NCBI GenBank assembly: GCA_030704615.1
Contig: CM060733.1
Coordinates: 66,712,001-66,776,000 of the forward strand
DNA: 64,000 bases
DNA from: Takakia lepidozioides
Taxonomy: Eukaryota > Streptophyta > Takakiopsida > Takakiales > Takakiaceae
Direction: 5' to 3'
Below, one piece after another: positions 44,180 through 56,152 of the stretch. Within the stretch, counting starts at the first letter, position 1, and every line of letters begins with the position of its first letter. The position numbers and the translations under genes were made by a program. The notes beneath the pieces are model-generated. The model saw nothing but the letters and a program-made list of their open reading frames with translations. It had not been told where the DNA came from and ran no database searches.

Positions 44180-44690
44180 AGCAGGCAAAGAGTCGGAAAG
44201 ACCTGGTTTGTGAGTGGATTAAGACCTGAATTACAAAAGAAAGTGGATATGCTACCCCATAATACAGTGGAGGAGGCATTTGAAACAGCCAACAGCAGAT
44301 AAATAGGGATAGAGTACTTCCCAACGAGGAGTAAAAGCGCCGCTGCAAAATAAAGAACCATGAGCTCAGGAGAGAGAAAGGGATGATGAGGACTCTGAAG
44401 ATGAGTCACATGAGGAAGAAGAGCAAGAGCTCAAGAGGAAGAGTAAGAAGAAGGAAAAGTTGAAGAGGGAAAACTATGAGAAAAGACTGGAGGAGATCTT
44501 GAAGAAGTATGCCATAGAGGCTGAAACACATTGGAGGAAAGGTGTTTGGTGTGCAAAATGCCAGAATGAATGCCATACCATAGCTGAATGTCACATGAAG
44601 GAGAAACACTGTACTATCTGTAAAATGGATAACCATTCTACTGAGAATTGTTATTACAAAGGACAGCTGCAAGAGAACCTAGGCAAGTAA
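44180..44690 (+). pseudogene. Retrotransposon Gag fragment with two zinc knuckles
   Basis: Begins in a frame encoding WFVSGLRPELQKKVDML and VEEAFETA, the end of a Gypsy-type Gag domain, with stops. An acidic and Lys-rich linker follows, then an open frame (44460-44690) with two C-x2-C-x4-H-x4-C knuckles: CAKCQNECHTIAEC and CTICKMDNHSTENC. Knuckles bind the element's RNA. The sequence differs clearly from the Gag at 35268, so this is another family. No protease or RT follows. Confidence 0.75.
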
Positions 44691-44699
44691 GGGTGCATC

Positions 44700-45880
44700 A
44701 AGTGCAGCCCTAGCCAAGAAGAAACAATGGAGGCACTTAACTGAAGAGCTAAAAAGACGAGATAGCTAAAAAATTGGCAAAACCCTATAAGATTAGTCAT
44801 AACTAAAAGCACTGCTAAAGCATGGGTATGGACACGGGGGGAGGGCGGAGCTCCGCTCCCTCGAGCTCCAATTCGCCTCGACCAACATTCCTGCAACCAA
44901 TGTATCGTTGAAAAACAACTCCAATTTCAGGGAGGGAGCCAAGATAATTGTTGGGAAGAAAAGAAAGAGCCAAAATGCGTGGCTTGCAAGAAACTCCACC
45001 CTTGTGACCCCAGCTAGGGACCAGGGAAAAATGAAAACACGAAACCCATAGACCTATAGATGTTGAAAGTCAAAGCTTTGGCTGTAGCCTCAGCTGTGGA
45101 GAACATAACAGAAAAGAATACCCTTCCGAGTGACAGAATTGTTGCCTCAAATCTCCTTCACTACCCATGTACTCTATAATCCAAGACCTGACCCAATCCC
45201 TGTTTCTGGGATGTCAGGGAAAATGAAACAAGAGACCCATTTTTTCTATAGAGGCAGTGCCAACAGTAAATCTATCCATATTCAGAGCTGTCACCAGGAG
45301 AGAGTCATCAGCTGGAGGTCCAACGACATTCCAAAGGAGCTCCTCAGCATCTATGATGGGAACCTCGGACTCAGATATGGATGTTCCCACCCCAAGGATA
45401 GAAGGGAGATCTGCAGCTTGGGCTGAGACCGAGTCCCTTGTGTGTGTCCAGACCCTTCTACCTTTAGAGCCCCTACCATTTCCTCTCTTTCTACCAGCTT
45501 TGGATGATTCTCCATGGAAGGCCATTGAGCTGAGGCCGACAAAGACAGTAAAGCCAGAAAGAGAAGAGAACAAAGAAGGTTCGGGGGGAAAGAGCGAGAG
45601 CAAGAGAAAGAGAAAGAAACAGTGAAAAAGAAAGAGAGAAGTTAGAAGAAACACTTCCGTGATTCGAGGGGGAGGCAGCCGAGTCACATGAATACCAGTC
45701 CCGAGTCGCAGGCTGCGCTTGATTGTGGAGACACCCGCATGGATAAGTTCATCGCAGTGAGATGAACAGAAGGCCGACGAATAAATGGACTGCGTCCAGC
45801 TGTAGGGAAACGAAGTCAGGAATGGCTTGGAAACAACGGAGACACAAGAAACTAGTGCACATGATTCAGTGTTTATAAAC
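44700..45880. other. No recognisable gene
   Basis: Open frames on both strands (for example 45214-45891 minus, 45257-45625 plus) overlap, have no known domain and include charged low-complexity tracts. Possibly the decayed continuation of the Gag element. Confidence 0.45.
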
Positions 45881-45886
45881 GTATTG

Positions 45887-46125
45887 CACATAAAAGCCTG
45901 GAACCAGAGAGGGAAGCTTCCCCGATAAGCTTAGCGGAAAGCAAGAGCTAAGATCGAGAAGCAGGGTGCATTAAACCTAGGCACTTTGACGTGAGGAGAG
46001 AGAAACACATAAAAGCCTGGAGCCAAAGAGGGGGGTTTTCTCGAGAAGCTCAGAGGAAAACATGAACTGAGTTCGAGAAGCAAAGCGCATTAAACATACA
46101 CGCTTTGGCGTGAGGAGAGAGAAGC
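45887..46125 (+). repeat. 119-bp tandem duplication
   Basis: CACATAAAAGCCTGG at ~45887 and ~46006 starts two units that share GCATTAAACMTA and GACGTGAGGAGAGAGAA-like ends. They are about 80 percent alike. Confidence 0.85.
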
Positions 46126-46251
46126 TTTTATCTATTTATGAGTTGGAGATAATAATAATAATAATAATGGATATCATACACAAATTAATATCCTCATAAA
46201 ACACGAAATAATGTCATCAAATTTTGGTGACACTAAAATAATAGGAATCTA

Positions 46252-46600
46252 AGGTACGGTAGAACATCCTATGACCATTATAGTACGTTAGGTCGCATGA
46301 GCGACCATTGCCGGGCCCAAGACTGCTCAGTTTTGCCACTTGGCAAACAGTTGTTTGAAAGAACCCCCAAAAAATGTGATTGGTCATAGGGCTAAAAGTT
46401 CACACAAGCATTCTAATTGGTTCAACTTTGAAACCCCATAACTTTGTGTGGACTTCATGAAATCACGCACTTCCAAGTGTGTTGGGATGCCCCCCCATAT
46501 AGGGCATCTTATCAATTTTTTCCGGGATAAAAACGACAAAAATTCACCGTTAGATCTTCCGCCATCTCTAGATGAACGGTCATAGGATGTTCTACCTTAT
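46252..46600 (+). mobile_element. MITE-like element with ~24-bp inverted ends
   Basis: GGTAGAACATCCTATGACC at 46257-46275 is perfectly inverted at 46576-46594, and the match extends a few bases with gaps (AAGGTA...TACCTT). The interior is ~300 bp and non-coding. The target duplication is not clear, so the superfamily is unassigned. Confidence 0.65.
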
Positions 46601-46659
46601 ATCAGGGGGCGATGGTCAACCTGCTACGCCCTCTTGATGCTCTAGCATCCATTGCACGT

Positions 46660-47660
46660 GTGCGTCTCTAAGCTTGACTCGCCTCCAACCTCAGTGTATT
46701 CTCTTCTGCATGTCTTGCCTCCCACTCCACTATGCTTGGGGTGTTTTTCAATACAAACTCATGTGCTTGCTCCATCATGGTGTCTGATGGTTTCACCCTC
46801 CTACACTCTTTTGGCAAAACCATGTTCTTGCACCTTACATCCTCTTCTTCCTTCCACATTGGAGGGGCCTCTTTATCCACCCTTCTCATGTACTCCGTAC
46901 AGAAGACCATAGCCTCTTGCAAGGTGTACCCCTCCGCCATGCTACCCTCGAGATGTGTCATTTGCCGCACGTGTCCCTTCAAGTCTTTCATGTAATGCTA
47001 AAAAAAATACAATCATCGAACGTGGACGGGACCGACAATCTCGACCTCCTCCACCAAGTATATTTGAGTGTCAAAGAAAGAAGGAGGAAGATGCATCTCC
47101 AACATACACAACACCGTTGCCGCCTCAACTTTCATTTTTGCAAAATCCTTCTCATCAATCTCCTTAGAACAAATCCAACTGAACAAATCACCCAATCGAT
47201 AGATGGCTTTCCGAATGCCATCATAGAGTGCCCTCGTATTGCAATGGGAAGGATGTCTTGCAAAATGTTATGGTAATCATGAGACTTCAAACCATTCATA
47301 ATTTTGGCGGTGTTGAGTTTGTGATGTAGAGATGCACCATACCCGGTTAGGGTCCGGATAGCTCGTATTGTCTTTCGGACTTGAGTGTACTCCTCCTTTG
47401 TCCATTGCCAAGGTGGCGCCATATACCTCCACTTAGGAAGACCGTCCTTGTCCACACCATCTTCTCGAGGCCACAATGGTCCAATACGATTTTGGTCTTG
47501 GAGCTCTCATCTCACATCGAGCAAATCGCCTTTCTTCCCTATGCCCATGTTTGACAATACTTGAAGAAGTGCTGTAGACACATTCTTCTCAATATGCATG
47601 GGATCAAGAAGATGTCGGATTGTGAGATCGTGCACATATAACAAATTAGAATGCATTATA
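46660..47660 (-). pseudogene. CACTA (En/Spm) transposase, Tnp2/DUF4218-like fragment
   Basis: Reading right to left: DPMHIEKNVSTALL (~47600), WPREDGVDKDGLPKW, GLKSHDYHNILQDILPIA (~47280), SWICSKEIDEKDFAK and LEMHLPPSFFDTQIYL (~47100), then KGHVRQMTHLEGSMAEGY and EAMVFCTEYMRR (~46900). These are ordered motifs of the transposase C-terminal half and DUF4218 region of plant CACTA elements. The enzyme cuts at CACTA ends. Frames shift at ~47180 and ~47000, a TAG lies near 47508, and the catalytic N-terminal half is missing. A non-autonomous CACTA element sits at 27571-29154, but I cannot tell whether they are the same family. Confidence 0.85.
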
Positions 47661-47664
47661 TTCA

Positions 47665-48950
47665 GCATCATTTTATAATATTATCATCAAATCAAGCATC
47701 ATACTATTGTTTGTAGCAAAAAAACCATGCAAGAAACATCTTTAGATCTTACATACATGACGATGTCATGACACTCAAGGGAATGTAATTGTGGTCAAGC
47801 ACATCTTATATTTGTACCTCCCAATATGGCGATTCATAGAAGATTGAAAGCGGCTTCGTGCGACTGTCCTTCTTCGACACCATCCTCTCCTGCACCTCCT
47901 TCCACCGATCTTTCCAAAACTTACCGGATGTACGAACCAAAGAAGGCCCCAACCCCTCAGATCCATCAAATAATTTTTTGCCTCTCGTTCTCCATGGATG
48001 GTTGAGGAAAAAACTTCTGATAGTTGGGATAGACCATCTTTTTGAGGTGATGAGAATAGTGTGTGTCAAGGTCATCACCACAACATTGACATCCTCGGTA
48101 TCCTTATGTGGCAAGTCCCGAACAAACCGAAAACCCTACACAATTGGATTTACTTAACACTTGTATAATGATATAACTCCACCTAGTGTCACCTTGTGTT
48201 TTGTGTAACTTCTCTTGGTCCATTTTATACTTAGTCAAATTTCGAGACCAAGTGTGAGTTATGCCAACTAGAGTTACACTCCCTTCCATGTAATCAAATG
48301 TCACCCTAACTGGAGTTACACTCCCTTCAACTCTTGAAAGAGGGTGGGAAAGATTTGACATGCCAGAAACTAATCATAAACCGATATATTTACTGTCTAT
48401 CATATTATCATTCTTTTTAATAAGAACTTATATTTTGTAATTAGACATGTAAGGGTGGAGCCATTGCACGACTAGCCGCTTGTTCACACAATGGTAACTA
48501 TCAGCGATCTTCATACCTTATAACGACCTGTGTTATGGAGCTGTAAAACTTCTGTTGGAAGACTGGACATTCGCACCTACCTTTCTGATCCATGAGTCTC
48601 CGTTAGTCTCTCTCCTATCTGTCTGGGATGAAGAAGAGAGGAGATAAGATAAAGATAAAGATTCTTTAACGTCCAGTGAATTTACAGAGCCTACTGCTCA
48701 ACACACATGCCATCGAGGGCCCAATGGACGGTCTGAAGGCACATGTTGAAGGATTGAACCCAGGATCACCTAGGTTATGCACAGGCAAGGCACAAACACC
48801 CAACCAGTGGGCTACCTGCTCAAGTACAGATGACAGAATGTAGCATGTACTACTGCAGGCCCTGCAACTAGCTGAACACCAAAGCAACCAGTCAGAGTAG
48901 AAAGCGAACTGATATATTTTTCTGAAATGGATAAGTAGAAACAGACAGTG
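47665..48950. other. Unassigned; possible decayed N-terminal part of the CACTA element
   Basis: A minus-strand frame (48114-47806) is basic and Trp-rich but has no motif I recognise. Short direct repeats (GAGTTACACTCCCTTC at ~48260 and ~48311) are present. From 48400 to 48950 nothing is evident. Confidence 0.35.
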
Positions 48951-48955
48951 TTACC

Positions 48956-49564
48956 TGTGCCAAGTTCTGCTGCTGCTGGTACATGACGACCTTTGGAAAT
49001 GCACAGGGAAGATTCCCTTTGTTGGCATAGATATTTGCTGCACTAGTAATGGCACTGCCTTTGTCCCTTGCTGCCAACTGGGATATATTCGCTTCTGCAA
49101 AGAATAAACCCTTCCTAAGTGAGAAAGATGTACATGTCTCGTGTATTTGAGATTTCTCAAAATGTATGTGACAAATTCCTTACAAACTTGTCATAAAGAT
49201 GGTCATATACTCTGCTCGCATGTAGAAGCTGCCGGAGTGTAAAAAAAGGTTGATGGGGAAAATTTCACAGGAGAATACCTGGAAAGGATGCCCTTTTAGT
49301 ACTTTGACCAGATTTTGCCTCCATCATTGGGACTACTTCGTTCATAATCTTGCCAGTCGTTGGATCTCTTCTTGCTGTCTCCCCGCTTATCACCATTTTG
49401 GAACTCTCTCTCTCCACGGAAATGGTAAGCCCCTTTCCCAAAGATAGCTTTGCATTGAGACTTTGCCATGGTTCTCTACGGATAGAGTTTGGTGGACCAT
49501 CAATCCTCCCACTAGTGCTTGAGCTGTCCACATCTGCACTCCTTGACATCTCTGAAGCTCCCAT
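48956..49564 (-). CDS. Putative two-exon gene of unknown function
   Basis: Exon 1 runs from an ATG at 49564 (MGASEMSRSADVDSSS) to about 49278, ending CAG|GTATTC. Exon 2 begins after TTTGCAG near 49098 and reads ANISQLAARDKGSAITSAA to NLAQ at ~48956, where CAG|GTAACA is another donor. The splice signals are good and the residue use is plausible for a soluble, Ser-rich protein, but no domain is recognised. Further exons to the left were not identified. This could be a real host gene or captured fragments. Confidence 0.4.
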
Positions 49565-49569
49565 CTTGT

Positions 49570-50640
49570 TGCCTTCCTCGGAAACTGCTCAAGATTATGA
49601 GGACCGCCAGTGTGAAAGTGCTCTCTCTCTCATATACAGTCGCCATTCTCGAATCAGATTAGTACTACAGGCAGAACAGACGGTCACCATTGGGGATGCA
49701 GTGACTACAGACTCATTACCCCGCAGCATGAGAGCAGTAAACAACAACGGGAGAGGTACAGGGAGAAGGATCCCCATGCCTTCCGTCTGCTCCCTCAATC
49801 TCTGGACACAAAAGACACCCGCAGCCGTGTGAGAGATTAATGGAAGACTATGACACCCTCTTCTCTGAAACGCGGACACCATCTGCAAAGGAGGTCAGCC
49901 GCTTCATCGGGAAACGAAATTCCATACAACATGGCGCACTCATCCACAAATCACCAACGCTCCCGCTGTAAATTACTCCACGTCTCGCAAACATGTAGCG
50001 AGTAGAAGAGCTTCTGACCGTGAGAGCCGTGGAGGCGGATATTTGAGCTGCGCGTGGGCCTCCCGACAGAGGCTCGTATGCCTGTGGGGTTATTGGGGCA
50101 GGTCAAAAAACTGCATTCGTGTGGGCAGGAGCGTCTGAAGAAGGCAGTGCAATATGCCTACCGCGACCGAACATGCGTGGCCTCTGGATTCAACGCATCA
50201 ATGCTCCTTCTCACTGTTCCTCTCCATCATGGGCCCAATGGACTCATTTCAAGGTGTGGTAGTATATGTCCTTGAGGGCAGAGGATACTATAACTCTCCT
50301 GGAGCCTATCGGTGGGTTTAATAACCAGGGTATTGGAACTTAGACCGGGATCGCCATAGCGTTAGGAACCCGGCAATTTCTTATCTCTTCTCCTTAGCGG
50401 AAGCTCTCACGTCATGCGCCAGGGCCTTTGGATTGAGAGCGGGTCAAATCCCCGTTTGGTGAAAGCACACGGAGCTGGCATACAATGTCTAGCACAGCCT
50501 GGTGCCGGAGCGAATATCGATGTATGCCATGGAGCTCCAAGTGAACAACATAACAGGTACTGTTTTGTTTTTATGGTTTTCACTCAAACTGCTACAAATT
50601 GAAGTTGTTACATATGTATGACGGTTGTTTTTTCTGCGAG
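49570..50640. other. No recognisable gene
   Basis: Upstream region of the putative minus-strand gene. The short open frames lack domains, and no repeats were found. Confidence 0.5.
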
Positions 50641-50657
50641 TTTGAGTATCCCGTCTA

Positions 50658-50945
50658 GGGAATTCCAAATAGGCCTTGATGTGAAATGCAGCGCAATTCA
50701 CTTGATCAGATGCCAATTCAATTGAATTGCGATGCCAATTCAATTGAACTAACCCTAATTTGCAATTCAATTGAATTGTAATCTATAATTTTTAACGCAG
50801 TTTTGTATATAATATATATAATATATTATCATGTGTATGTATATGTATATGTATCGTATACACATATACATACGAGAGTATAAGATGAATATACATGCTG
50901 GCCCGTCTATTCCTGCTGCCCGTCCATCCTTTGCTTGTGGTAAGG
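50658..50945 (+). repeat. Left terminal inverted repeat of the MULE
   Basis: Contains repeated CAATTCAATTGAATTG palindromes and TATA/TATG-rich runs. It ends at CTTGTGGTAAGG. Confidence 0.93.
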
Positions 50946-51010
50946 CCTAAGTCACGACATGAGTCGCGTACACTAAAGGAGAGATATATACTACAAATAT
51001 ATACTAGTCG

Positions 51011-51260
51011 AGGTATCGTCATTAGGTTGTAGCCCTGTTTGATATATCTACAGAGGTATAGTATTTCATTTTACAAGAAAAGTTGGCCAAATTAATCTAT
51101 ATTTATGCGGAGGTATCGTCATGAGACAGTAGCCTTGTTTAGTATACCACCAGAGGTATAGCGCATGACTTACAAAGAAACCTGGTCAAATCAGCCTATA
51201 TGCAGGTTGAGGTATCGTTATGAGGTAGTTGCCCTGTTTAGTATACCTACAGAGGGATTG
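51011..51260 (+). repeat. Subterminal ~100-bp tandem repeat in the MULE
   Basis: GAGGTATCGTCATGAG-like motifs start units at 51011, 51111 and 51210, each followed by TAGCCCTGTTTAGTATACC. The motif GGTATCRT recurs at ~52876, ~55122 and ~55200. Confidence 0.8.
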
Positions 51261-51404
51261 GCAACGTACGCATTCTTATCTCTGTTTTTATCCCAGTCCT
51301 CGCTTGTTAGATTCTACGGCTGTTCATCGCGTAGCACTTGGCTACATGATGTCTATTGTTTTTGGTTTACTCAATAAGAAGAGTGGGATAGAAATGTCAA
51401 GTGA

Positions 51405-51860
51405 GTTTTTCATGGTACGTGTCATGGTTGGGTGGACAGGAAGAGGCCAAGGAAGAGGCAGCAGCAGAGCTGACACATTTGATAAGGCAACCGTGTCCAT
51501 CCTGAGTATGAATGATGCTGCACCCTCGGAAATACAAGATGCTTCAAGTAAGTTCAAAGAGCTTTCTTCTCTTTCTGGTGTGCTGGATATGTATGCGGAG
51601 GACAACTATGGCAGAAGAGAGTACAAGAGATCCTCAAGGACCTCGACCTGTATCCGCAAGGCTTGACCCTGCTGGATAAGTCTGACTTAGAGGCTCTTGT
51701 GTCCTCAGCCATGTCTGTTGCCATGAGATTGTCTGATGAAAATGAAGTTAGGCAGAAAACTTCCCTGAACTTGTTTCCAGTCTGTGACATGGGGGAGGAC
51801 ATCTTGGATGACCTCAAGGATAAGAGTAGGTGTGAAAGTTACTTGACAAGCTTTTGTGCA
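51405..51860 (+). CDS. Unidentified open stretch in the MULE
   Basis: Two overlapping frames meet near 51620: one with GWTGRGQGRGSSRADTF, the other with EILKDLDLYPQGLTLLDKSD and VCDMGEDILDDLKDKS. They read like one helical, acidic protein broken by a frameshift or joined by splicing. I do not recognise a family. Possibly a captured gene piece. Confidence 0.35.
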
Positions 51861-52959
51861 AATTGTAACAATAGTCAGGGTTTACTGTGGGTACAGGGAA
51901 GCTACATGCACCACTCGTGACAAGGTACATATCTAAATCAATCTGAGACATGCTTATTTCAGATGTGGTGTTCAGCATGGTTAACAATGTTAGGAAATGA
52001 GTTTAGGGAGTTGGTTGGCTTCATTTTGTTTCTGCTGTCATTTCCATTGGAAGGGTGTGACTTGAACCTTGCTAGCCAGCAACATGTGTTTGCAGTGCTT
52101 GTATTCTTTGAAAATGTGAGCAAGAAGGCCCTAACTGGTAAACTAGTCTGTGAGCAAAACACATGAAGAACAATTGGAGTGAAGGGGTTACTGTTTGTGT
52201 CATGGCTGGTCTGTAATGCTTGGAATTAAGTTTAGGTTGATGGTCAGTGTGACTGTTGAGTGTTTATTGTCTCCGCAATATTAGGTTGCTGGCCAATCTG
52301 CTAAAAATAGAGCCACATCTGAAGAGCTTGCATGCAGCAGTAGACAACTTCAGGGTGTGTTCTCTGCCCTATAACAACATTGTCTTTTTGTGAAGATAGG
52401 AATAGGGGTCCAGTGCTACGAGCTCGGAGCACTGAGCTTTTCAAACAACATTGTTTTTTCCAGGAGATAGGAAGGTATCTAAACATGGGAAGATCCAACA
52501 TAACAGGGAAGCGTATCAAAGTGAAGTCAAGACGTCATGAAGCCCCTTCATCTTGCGTTGTGTCTGTTGTAGCAAACAGTGACGTCGTACCAACTCCTGT
52601 TACCTCGACAGAGCCGGCGCGTACAGGAGGAGGGCAAGGAGTGCTAGGAGGGCAAGGAAGTAAGTTCATGCTTATTTACAACTCTTGGGACTCCTAGGGG
52701 ATTCCTAGTTTCAAGTACATTTTCATTCTTTTATTGCTTGGATTGTATGCAACGTCTTTACTTCCACAGAGGTATTAAAAGGTGTCTTTTCTGTACAGAG
52801 GTATGTGCATTATGTGCAGGATAGGTGTAGTGCTAAACACAGAAGTATAATAGATGCCTAGAGACAAATATCTTTACAAAGGTATCATCATGTAGGTGAA
52901 TCTCCATTTCTAAAACCCTGGTATGCCTAATTTCACACATCCACTATCTATGTTATTTA

Positions 52960-53226
52960 GGTGGTTCGTTTGCACAAAAGGGGGTGCACTACAAATGGGA
53001 GAATGGACATTGGTTTTGTTTGATCTGCGGCGAAGGACCTTCCATGGGTTGGAAGGACAAACATAACTTCCAAAACCACCTTGTGGTCTCCTCGGAGGAT
53101 GAAGAAGGGACAAACAATGATGGAGGAGATGAGGGAGAGGAGGAAGAAACAGATGACGACGATGCAGATGAGGAGGAGGAGGAGGAGGAGGAGGAGCATG
53201 ATGATGATGAAGAGGAAGGAATGTAG
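52960..53226 (+). CDS. C2H2-like zinc-finger ORF with acidic tail, in the MULE
   Basis: An open frame after a possible TTATTTAG acceptor. It has WFCLIC at 53011-53028, spaced C-x2-C-x11-H-x4-H, followed by ~45 residues that are mostly Asp and Glu, ending in GM and a stop at 53224. Single fingers with this spacing can bind DNA or protein. The upstream start is unknown. It may be one exon of a longer element-encoded or captured protein. The acidic tail is encoded by GAGGAG/GATGAT repeats and may be replication slippage. Confidence 0.4.
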   Translation, partial: GGSFAQKGVHYKWENGHWFCLICGEGPSMGWKDKHNFQNHLVVSSEDEEGTNNDGGDEGEEEETDDDDADEEEEEEEEEHDDDEEEGM

Positions 53227-53665
53227 AACAAATCGAATCAGGGCCTCTTTTTTGGCTACCTTCACCTTGTAAGTATGGAGAAAATTCTGAGACTTGTTTG
53301 TGTGTTTCTTCTTACTCTCTTTTTGACATTCTAGTTGCCTAAGAAAAGTGCCCAAATAATGGTACAAAGATACGGACTACACTACTCCATTGTAGGGAGG
53401 CTATGTCGCTATTGTCCTACCAAGAGGAATGTGGTTTGCAGGCTGTGTAGGCGCCGGGTGGTTTTCCTAGCCTCAACTATAGCTCCCAGGAACCTTTGCT
53501 AAATGGGTGCATACAACATAAAAGTTGTAGGCCGAGGCTATGTACATATTTTGAGGCTGTGGATACAGTGACTGCTTTAGGATTAAGCATGTAAATGGGT
53601 ACATTGGGAGTCCAATTCACTTACTCTTTGGCCATGTTGCTGATCTGGTGCTTGTGCATTTGTAG

Positions 53666-53787
53666 GATTTTAAGCAGAAGTATCCAGACGTGATTGTGCC
53701 AAACCCACTAGAAGCCATTCAACAGCTGCGAAACAGGCAGTCGATGCTTCAGGATGTGGCCAATCTAGACCTTTGTGACTATGTGGT
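53666..53787 (+). pseudogene. Captured exon of an inositol 1,3,4-trisphosphate 5/6-kinase (ITPK)-like gene
   Basis: After an acceptor (TTTGTAG) the frame reads DFKQKYPDVIVPNPLEAI, then RNRQSMLQDVANLDL. This matches the conserved segment of plant ITPK proteins that reads DPPDAIQ-x-L-x-NRQSMLQ-x-VAD. ITPKs are ATP-grasp kinases that phosphorylate inositol phosphates. Only ~40 residues are present; neighbouring exons of the kinase are not found. A donor near 53785 is unclear and the frame reads on without homology to 53938. Its position between MULE ends indicates transduplication (Pack-MULE). Confidence 0.72.
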
Positions 53788-53939
53788 TGGTTTAAGGCCA
53801 GTACACAGTGCCTTCAACCAGCTCTTATATCTATTTGACCTGGAGTTTCGGTTTAGGGGCATCAATTTAATCAATTTTACTCACACTGAGAACCAAATTT
53901 TGAGTAACCAGTCATATTGCAGACTTAAGTTAATTTAAA

Positions 53940-55800
53940 TCTCAGTGATTGAGTGAGTGAGTCCACGGCAATGCCTGGATACATGAGAAGTTGACCTGCA
54001 TTTTGTTGTTTACCATTTCTTGCAACTTTTGGAATTTGAATATAGTCCTAGACGACCATCCAATCTGCTTCCTTCTTTTCATAGCCCCGTGTTTTCATTT
54101 TGCTCGTGTTGTTTGCAATCTGAGTATCCCGCAACAAAGAGGAAGATTTAAAGAACTTAGTTGATGAATTATGTTCTGCATGATTCCCACATCTGAGGAA
54201 CAACGGAATCACCAGTCATGAAGCAGGTTAGAGGTCTGCTACAAGTGGTCACTTGCATATGGGCTAATATGGACTTGGTAGTGATCTTCCTGTGCAGACC
54301 GTTGTCCATGTGCTTTTCAATCAATCTGCGGTTCCAGTACAAAAGAATGTAGAGGTATTGACCACAAGGGGAAGCAATATAACTTGGCATAGGGGCCGAT
54401 ATGGACTTGACATTGATCTTCCATGTGCACACCTCTCTCCATGTGCTGCTCATCCACCACTCTACCCACTGCCTGCGTATCGCTGGTTTGACTAAGTGAC
54501 TGGTCACTAGATCACCAGTCACACCTTCATAGGAGTGGGCATGTGGCTTGCAAGTGTTGGGCTGCCAATAACAAACCTACTACAACGTTGCACTACAACC
54601 ATAATTTCATCACTATTGTAGAACTCAGCATTCATGCTCTCGATTCCCACTCCAGCCTTTCAAATTCCTCAACTTCCATTCAGCATCCCATGAACCCCAC
54701 ATGCAGCCCGAGTGTTATTACAAGCACGTTATGTGCTTTTGTAAATACTGTTGTTGGAATGAGGCAAAGCCCTCAAACCTTGGCCAAATGTTTATGCAAA
54801 CCTCCTTAAACTGCTTGTGAGCTAAATGGGTTTGATGTGCATGCCAGGGCTAGCTCCATCTCATTTTTTGGGGGACCCTTTGGGAGACAGATGGCTTACT
54901 CAGAAGTGCTTCAGCTTCCTCTGATTCACTGGCAAAAGATATATGGCTACCTTTGAAAGAAACAAACAATTTCAAACCTCACAATTGATGAATGGCTTCC
55001 CCTGCATCATCATGTACTCCCCTGGCACTAGTATCTGGCCCCCATGACACAACCCCAGAGAAAACAAAAGACATGTTCATTTCGAGAATTATCTCCAATA
55101 ATCTTGTTTCGATACCCTTGCAAAGGTATCATGTTGCAATTGGGCTGTGTGTTCGATAGAGAGTTTAATATATCAACTCTTAGACGTTGATACTCTTACA
55201 GTGGTATCATGTTTGGTATATGTACATAGCCATATATTGGCACTATAAGGGCTTGGCAGTATGAAATTGGTTAGTGTCTCAAGGTGCAGATGAAACATGC
55301 TAACATATTTAGATTGTAAGCAACACCCACCAGTCAAACTCATCCTCAGAAGAGATTGATACACAAAAATTTCTCAGGGTCGTTGGTGCGCAGGCTATCC
55401 TAAAATGTATTAGCAAACCACAGTACACAGTGTGGGCAGGTTGAAGACAAACCATGTGATCAAGCTCTTTCTTTCAGTGTATGTGTTGAGGAGCGTTTGG
55501 TAACCCACTCTATTACCCCTAAAGTTCTCTCCTCAAAACTCATGAGTCACCTGCACGTACACAAGAACTACAGCTTTAGCTAAAATGATATCTTTATCAA
55601 TGATTGGGGAAACTCATGCCAATATGGGAATGTGCTTACTCATGGGCAGATCTTGTCATTTGGTGATCCAAGAAGGCTTCCATCATACATAGCGCCACCA
55701 CCGCTCAACCCTAAACTTGTTGTTGCATTCTTCTCTCGTTACTTCTCGTCCTCCAACTGATTTGATCCTTTCACTTTTAGGGCACCTCTGCCCTAAAAAG
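53940..55800. other. MULE interior without recognised genes
   Basis: Short open frames without domains. GGTATCAT motifs near 55122 and 55200 mirror the left subterminal repeats. A small repeated theme (CATATGGGCTAATATGGACTTGG and GGGGCCGATATGGACTTG) occurs at ~54255 and ~54392. Confidence 0.6.
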
Positions 55801-55803
55801 CCT

Positions 55804-56114
55804 CCTTACCACAAGCAAAGGATGGACGGGCAGCAGGAATAGACGGGCCAGCATGTATATTCATCTTATACTCTCGTATGTATATGTGTATATGATACAT
55901 ATACATATACATACACATGATAATATATTATATATATTATATACAAAACTGCGTTAAAAATTATAGATTACAATTCAATTGAACTGCAGTCAGCAATTCA
56001 ATTGAATTGCAAATTAGGGTTAGTTCAATTGAATTGGCATCGCAATTCAATTGAATTGGCATCTGATCAAGTGAATTGCGCTGCATTTCACATCAAGGCC
56101 TATTTGGAATTCCC
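55804..56114 (-). repeat. Right terminal inverted repeat of the MULE
   Basis: Reverse complement of 50658-50945 with a 23-bp insertion and very few substitutions. Confidence 0.93.
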
Positions 56115-56152
56115 TATCCCGTCTAGTAATTAGGATTTTTTAGTCCTGCAGG

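Larger units (their letters stand above)
50658..56114. mobile_element. Mutator-like element (MULE), 5457 bp, probably non-autonomous
   Basis: Inverted ends of 288 bp (50658-50945) and 311 bp (55804-56114) begin GGGAATTCCAAATAGGCC. The 23-bp difference is one extra segment in the right end (AACTGCAGTCAGCAATTC region, ~55983). They are flanked by an exact 11-bp direct repeat, TATCCCGTCTA (50647-50657 and 56115-56125). Long inverted ends and an 8-11 bp duplication are the hallmarks of Mutator elements. No MURA-type transposase is recognised inside. Instead there is a captured kinase exon and a zinc-finger ORF. The element lies 27 bp (from the end of the TSD) upstream of a PPR reading frame. Confidence 0.92.

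Noticed and set aside
43473-44348. 291-codon minus-strand frame as a gene
   Set aside because: No domain is present, its composition is unusual (Ser/Thr/His), and it overlaps plus-strand Gag sequence with recognisable motifs.
45214-45891. 225-codon minus-strand frame
   Set aside because: Overlaps an equally open plus-strand frame, no recognisable domain, low-complexity charged stretches.
52989-53231. Poly-Ser minus-strand frame
   Set aside because: It is the complement of the GAG/GAT repeat that encodes the acidic tail on the plus strand.
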